In this document: positions 60,301 to 64,000 of the stretch, piece after piece
Numbering within the stretch: position 1 is the stretch's first letter
Layout of the letters: the number at the start of each line of letters is the position of its first letter
DNA from: Semisulcospira habei
Taxonomy: Eukaryota; Mollusca; Gastropoda; Semisulcospiridae
Length of the DNA: 64,000 bases
Direction: 5' to 3'
NCBI GenBank assembly: GCA_036245525.1
Contig: BTPG01000007.1
Location: 124,211,922-124,275,921, forward strand
Notes under the pieces: generated by a model
Told to the model about the DNA's origin: nothing
The model's database searches: none
The model's input: only the letters and a program-made list of their open reading frames with translations
Made by a program: the position numbers and the translations under genes

Positions 60301-61282
60301 AGGGGCTGTCACTGGGTTCTATGACATCTTGCTTCAACATTTTGTCTATTTCTTCCTCCACTATTTCTCTCTGAGCTACGGGAATACGACGAGGGGGTAA
60401 CTTGACAGGTTTACCACCTCCTGTGTCAATAGTGTGTTTCACTTTGTTTGTCCGTCCAAGTTGTCCACCTGGAGACTGGAAAACATCTTGAAACTCTATG
60501 AGCGTCTCTTTCAATTTGCCTTTTGTCTCCTCGCTAACATCTGACGAAACATTAGCGACCAAATCCACTAAGTGACTAGGGAGTTTGTCATCCATATAGA
60601 TCACTTCTTCTTTCTTTTCAGAACTAGTCGACAAAGAGTTCACTGAAAAACCAGTTTCTATGGACGCTACAACTGTATCTGGCTTCACTACAATCTCTTT
60701 ATCAGTAAAGTTGGTAACAGGAACAAGGATTTCTTCTTGTGACACCTGAACCATACACCTTGGAACTACTAGCCCTGTTTCACTCCTGAAACTCTCAACA
60801 CCTTCTAACAGACCATCAGCTTTCTGTAACTGACACGGCTGAACGAAAGATGCCTTCAAAAACATTTCAGACCTAGGGGGAACCCTAGTGAGTTTACATA
60901 CTTTCACTTCTGCACTTGTACCTGAACTCTCTTTCTTCAACTGAACCACCTGCTTGCGTATCATCAAAGTACCTTGTGCTAAGTCTAGCACGCCACCGTA
61001 TTTCTGCATGAAATCAGTGCCTAGAATACCTGACGAACTGCCTAAGTCTGCAACTACTACATCATGCCTAAACCTCTGTCCTCCTACTTTCAAGCAAAGC
61101 GTTACTTCACCCTGAATTTCTAAAGTATCACCGCTAGCTGTGCAAAGATTTAACTTACTTTTCTTCATAACCGATCTTTCCATGTTGACTAGCTTGAAAT
61201 CTCTGACACTAATGACTGTGACAGCAGACCCGCTATCTACTAAAAAGTCTAAGGAAACCTTTCCTATCGCTACTGGTGCCAT
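57329..61282 (-). CDS. pol: Gypsy pol: protease, reverse transcriptase, RNase H, integrase
   Basis: 1317 codons without a break. The protease is at the N-terminus (FLVDSGSAVTVIS, with the Asp-Ser-Gly active site). The RT has FCVDYRKLNQL, LDLAQGFFQVEM, MPFGLCNSPATFERLM and the catalytic YIDD near residue 442. The RNase H has FILDTDASANSIGGVLS (about 589) and HRRGALHGNADGLSR. The integrase has a His/Cys zinc finger (HLGRDKTLANVRRH, then CDMCARRK, about 910-955) and the D, D, E triad in IDILGPL (about 977), HTDQGREF (about 1037) and VERQNRT (about 1073). A GPYRV module follows (about 1211). The frame is +1 to gag and open across the gag stop, so a Gag-Pol product by frameshift is likely; ATG 61282 is only the first Met. 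A serine- and Glu-rich insert lies between RNase H and integrase. Confidence 0.95.
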   Translation of the reverse strand: MAPVAIGKVSLDFLVDSGSAVTVISVRDFKLVNMERSVMKKSKLNLCTASGDTLEIQGEVTLCLKVGGQRFRHDVVVADLGSSSGILGTDFMQKYGGVLDLAQGTLMIRKQVVQLKKESSGTSAEVKVCKLTRVPPRSEMFLKASFVQPCQLQKADGLLEGVESFRSETGLVVPRCMVQVSQEEILVPVTNFTDKEIVVKPDTVVASIETGFSVNSLSTSSEKKEEVIYMDDKLPSHLVDLVANVSSDVSEETKGKLKETLIEFQDVFQSPGGQLGRTNKVKHTIDTGGGKPVKLPPRRIPVAQREIVEEEIDKMLKQDVIEPSDSPWAANVVLVKKKDGTTRFCVDYRKLNQLTRKDAYPLPHIGDSLDALSGSCWFSTLDLAQGFFQVEMDENDKQKTAFATHKGLFQFKVMPFGLCNSPATFERLMEMTLSGVLFERCLVYIDDVICLGRTEEQALENLKVVLKKFRDANLKLKPSKCSLLRSECAFLGHVVSKEGTKCDPKKVEAVVNWPVPTCVSEVRSFLGITSYYRKYICGFAEIASPLTNLTRKNQKFVWCEQCQQAFEKLKVALVSSPVLAYPTREGRFILDTDASANSIGGVLSQIQDGEEKVIAYASCALSKSRQRYCTTYRELYAVVRFVKYFSHYLWGRPFLVRSDHSSLRWLKSFDQAEGMVARWIATLDTYDFQIEHRRGALHGNADGLSRIPRRCCQREECDQCAKKHVRVVTRRQARGHDSADGGKASGSQRNAASPKGEDVPRADPTISDSQGDTTTDRSSVEVREDESVQSDSASVSKGETVDSAQSSAFGPGMQESNWLASWSREDLEMFQKRDPVTSILIALIEKGEKPPRTEVSKYSAAVRTLIAQWDNLRIVDGLLYVVPDKCLTQERVLVLVAPAEIRQEVLRMSHDIRCAGHLGRDKTLANVRRHVYWPGMADDVARWCRQCDMCARRKPGPGRAKLPMQHVNVGMPMERIAIDILGPLPMSHDGFEYIMVVEDYYSKYAEAYCLSDHTAQTVADKLLTEFICRFGIPLTIHTDQGREFESQLFRYLCEALGSSKTRTTPYHPESDGMVERQNRTIQQMLSAYVNENRDDWSDHLDLIMMAYRASVHHSTGCTPNLIVFGREVNLPLTVGLGVFPSRDASECPIEYVQWVQNTLERVFRFVQENSEASVQRQKHYHDRTCKERPVEPGMWVWRWYPPKAKQKLGLGWTGPYRVMEKVGNSAVKIAKSRNDKPIVVHVNDVKPYEGRNQPLSENESECAMETRSESSASESQEVSDLDLIVAEERDEEETPIRTRRGREIRAPRRYSPSSSYF

Positions 61283-61395
61283 CCAGCATCCAGTGTTTGA
61301 CAGTACACATAAACGCTGCCCCTTTGCTTTCTCTAAGCAGCCGTCATCACTTGCTAATTGGGCCGAGTCCCTGGCTGCTGAGAGCTCCGCCCGCC

Positions 61396-62478
61396 CTAGT
61401 TTCCCTGGCCTGGCGCGTTTTCGTTACTCACAGACTCATTCCTGTCTCTGTCTTCACTTTTCTGGCATTGCCTGGCATAGTGCCCCTTCTCTTTGCACTT
61501 ATAACAAACAACATCAACATTTCTTCTAGTCTTGTCTCCTGCCGACTGACGAGTCAGCGCTTTCGTTACTTTCTGAATCTCAGAAGTAAGTCTGTCACTC
61601 AGATTCTGGAAAGCCTTTGCTAAGCCTGCCTCAGCTGAATCTTTCTCTTCGAGACTTCTAACACCCTTAGCAGTAACATCACCATGTCTCTCTGGGTCTT
61701 CTGGTTTCCTGCCATCAAATCTCTCATCAAACGACTCAAATTCACTAGCCAGTGCTACTGCCTCGTGTATTGTCGCGGGATGATTGAACTGCACATGCCT
61801 TCTCAAGTCTCTAGAGGGAAGACCACTAACAAACTGATCTATGACTATGGTTTCTCTTGCTTCAGTAGGCATCCTAGGGTATGCACTACTAGCAATACGG
61901 TTTAACGCGAACCCGTACTCCGTCACACTCTCGTTCTTTCTTTTCATCCTTGACCTGAACTCCACTCTACGAAGATTCTCTTTCTCGGCGGGATCAAAAC
62001 GACGTTCAAGGGCTGACCTGATAGCATCATAGTCCTCTATTCTCTCTAGTGCAAGCTCACCTAACACCTGTTGTGCTGGACCCCGGAGTGACATAGCTAG
62101 ATTCACTCCTTTCTCGCTATAGTCCCAACCATTCCATCTTGCACAAGTCTCGAAATGGCAAAGCCAGTCTTTCAAGTCTCCTTTTGTGCCAGTGAATATC
62201 TCGGGCACCCTCTCTCTCCTAGATGAGTTACCACTATCATTCAGAAAGGATCTATTTCTCGTAATGTTCCTGTTCGTCGTGCTCCTTTGCGAGCAACGAC
62301 TACCGTGACTGCATGAGCTTTCCTCACTGCTGCTATCTGACTCACTGTAAACCGAGTGCCTGCTGCTCTTCGCCGACCTTCTAGGTTTACTCCTTCTTCT
62401 ACCATCCTGACTTTTAGAACTACTTGACACCAACCAGCTTGGAACAAGAAGCCTAAGGAATCCTAAGACTGCACCCAT
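61396..62478 (-). CDS. gag: Gypsy gag
   Basis: 360 codons, intact. The N-terminal 80 residues are Ser/Arg-rich and poorly conserved. The capsid-like part begins near VPEIFTGTKGDLKDWLCHFE and includes MSLRGPAQQVLGEL, ALERRFDPAEKENLRRVEF and QFVSGLPSRDLRRHVQF, as in retrotransposon gag proteins. A CCHC zinc knuckle, CYKCKEKGHYARQC, is near residues 326-339, for RNA binding. It ends TAG at 61396-61398. ATG 62478 is the first in frame, about 395 bases downstream of the LTR on the element strand. The product would form the particle and package element RNA. Confidence 0.93.
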   Translation of the reverse strand: MGAVLGFLRLLVPSWLVSSSSKSQDGRRRSKPRRSAKSSRHSVYSESDSSSEESSCSHGSRCSQRSTTNRNITRNRSFLNDSGNSSRRERVPEIFTGTKGDLKDWLCHFETCARWNGWDYSEKGVNLAMSLRGPAQQVLGELALERIEDYDAIRSALERRFDPAEKENLRRVEFRSRMKRKNESVTEYGFALNRIASSAYPRMPTEARETIVIDQFVSGLPSRDLRRHVQFNHPATIHEAVALASEFESFDERFDGRKPEDPERHGDVTAKGVRSLEEKDSAEAGLAKAFQNLSDRLTSEIQKVTKALTRQSAGDKTRRNVDVVCYKCKEKGHYARQCQKSEDRDRNESVSNENAPGQGN

Positions 62479-62872
62479 CTTGTAGACTGAACCTCACTAT
62501 CTGTGTAGTGAAAACGTCGCTTGTTCAACTTCGTTTCCCACGCAGACAGACTACAACACGAATCGCTAAACCAAACTAGAACCAACTTCAAACTCGGAAT
62601 GTTTCCACTACTAAAAATATCTCACGCCTGGTACTAATAAAAACGCTCCCTGCCGCAACCGGTACCACGCTAACGGAAAAGACGTGTCGACAGTGACACA
62701 GATAGTCTGCCGCTGGCACAGCACATAGTCTTGAACTCACAGCTCTAACTACCTTCCTCGAACGAAGTATCTCGGCCAAACTATCTTTATCAAACAACGA
62801 TTCTGGTCAAACAACAATCCTAACCAAAAGACAATCTGGTCAAACAACAATCCTGGTCACGGCACCAATTTT
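62479..62872 (-). promoter_or_regulatory. Element leader with primer-binding site
   Basis: Just inside the 5' LTR on the element strand, after AAAAT, lies TGGTGCCGTGACCAGG (about 62867-62852). It starts with TGG, complementary to a tRNA CCA end, as expected for the primer-binding site. The tRNA is not assigned. The rest is untranslated leader. Confidence 0.7.
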
Positions 62873-64000
62873 TGTAACCGGACTGGGTGTAGGCGACTTA
62901 AATAGTTTATCAGACAGACAAAAACCGTCCATCTAATACAGTACTCAAGTGCCTACAGAGTTTAAGTCCGCATCCCTTTTGTGGTCTAGGGAAGGACTGG
63001 AGATTGCAGTGGAGAGTAGATAAATCTACTCTAGTCTCGCATGCGCACAACTGAAATCCGTCAGTGTTTACTCTTGCCTCGCGTTGTGTTCAAAAAGCCA
63101 AAGTTGCTTGCGCAATGGACCGACCACAGTATCCAGAAAAACCCTATTTTGACTGGACTTGTTGTTATCGTTCCTACTGAGCTGCTAGTAACGTGCGCTC
63201 GCACGATCAGTCACACCGTCATACATGCACGGACGTACACACACACAAACTTCTCGCACATACGCACGCACAGTCTCAGTCTTGCTCTCACTCTAGCCGA
63301 GTATCGTAAGATAGAAGTAAGGTTCCAAGATTTATTTGTACCAGAAAGCATTCATAATAAAACAAACAACATAATCAAAATTAGTCAAACCAGTGCAAGT
63401 GCTAATAACCTTAAATACACATAGGCCTAACACCTATACCTTCCGACACGATACCTAGCAAACCTATCTCCTATGCCTGACACCTACAACGATGAATACG
63501 ATTCCTAGCGAACCTAGCTCATAGGCCTAACACCTATACGCACTTACCAATAAAACCTACGCGCAATCCTAACACAGCCTAAGCCCTATTTAGGTGAATT
63601 AGAACTGGACTAAAAACGCTACTGTCCTATGGGGTAGGGCCGGGGTGGTTGAGGAGATCATTGTTCACAATCGCCTCGTGGGGTAGGGTCGGGGTGGTTG
63701 AGGAGATCATTGTTCACAATCGCCTCGTGGGTTAGGGTCGGGAAATGTAGGAGATCATTGTTCACAATCGCCTACGGGGGAAGAGGGAGGGGTGGTGAGC
63801 ATTGTTCACCACTCACCCCGAGACTGAGAATCGGCCGCTTTATATAGGCTCCCAGCCTCTGGGTCCGGAAACTACGTCACAGCTTCGCGCGTGTAGTCTG
63901 CTACACACTAACTAGCTAAGTCAGCAAAATTCCTCGCTCACAGTGCGCCGAGCGTGCACTAAACCACTGAACTCTGACTCGCTGGTAGTAACTAGCGATA
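62873..64000 (-). repeat. Upstream (5') LTR, cut by the window end
   Basis: It is nearly identical to 54550-55701 over the shared length; three single-base length differences were seen (near 63612, 63810 and 63931). It carries the TATATAAA box at 63839-63846, which would drive element transcription. Confidence 0.95.

Larger units (their letters stand above)
54550..64000 (-). mobile_element. Gypsy-type LTR retrotransposon (minus strand)
   Basis: The element reads from right to left: upstream LTR (62873 to beyond 64000), primer-binding site, gag, pol (protease, RT, RNase H, integrase), polypurine tract, downstream LTR (54550-55701). The domain order and CCHC gag place it in Metaviridae. No envelope gene is visible. 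The upstream LTR is cut by the window end by an estimated 25 bp or so. Confidence 0.95.

Overview
This is metazoan genomic DNA. It has spliced coding exons with GT-AG introns, CCAAT- and TATA-like elements, (CT)n, (GT)n and (TTTG)n microsatellites, and a dense, nested load of LINE, DIRS, Gypsy and MITE-type repeats. The mix of retroelements would fit a marine invertebrate such as a mollusc. That is inference: no single sequence here fixes the species.

Host content is small. One plus-strand gene can be put together from six exons (6191-6243, 6425-6550, 11100-11203, 14276-14443, 18422-18587, 37486-37597). All five introns are GT-AG and every splice phase agrees. The product is a 242-residue type I membrane protein: signal peptide, a cysteine-rich EMI-like domain ending in a CCPGY motif, a Pro/Ser/Asp-rich stalk, one membrane helix and a basic/Gln-rich tail. 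Its introns total about 30 kb and are filled with transposons. A possible minus-strand first exon (29968-30099) lies inside its last intron.

Layout. 1-5310: a CR1/L2/Rex1-group LINE split by an RTE-like LINE (copy A, 1561-4862). 6.1-18.6 kb: host exons 1-5, with a LINE fragment, a 164-bp MITE, a 2.6-kb TIR element, palindromic repeats and a 164-bp tandem array. 19510-28194: a decayed DIRS element, itself split by a 2757-bp TIR element. 30726-37052: a nearly intact DIRS element (ORF1, RT-RNase H, tyrosine recombinase, ITRs and internal complementary region). 37.1-48 kb: the last host exon, then many short palindromic elements bounded by TTAA, a LINE remnant and a roughly 365-bp repeat family within (CT)n. 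48-49.5 kb: an unidentified AC-rich, frameshifted coding region. 49837-53143: full-length RTE-like copy B with a 16-bp target duplication. 54550-64000: a young Gypsy-type LTR retrotransposon on the minus strand, with intact gag and pol; its upstream LTR is cut by the window end.

The most interesting signals are these. (1) Both DIRS elements carry the same phase-2 spliceosomal-type intron right after the second codon of ORF1, and both ORF1 products have an arginine-serine-rich region. (2) There is a diverse set of short foldback elements flanked by TTAA; one interrupts another repeat whose sister copies show the empty site. (3) A 2.6-kb TIR element carries a dozen copies of a GTAACTGNGTTAC-like motif. 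(4) An RTE-like element has its ORF stop codon supplied by its own 3' tail repeat.
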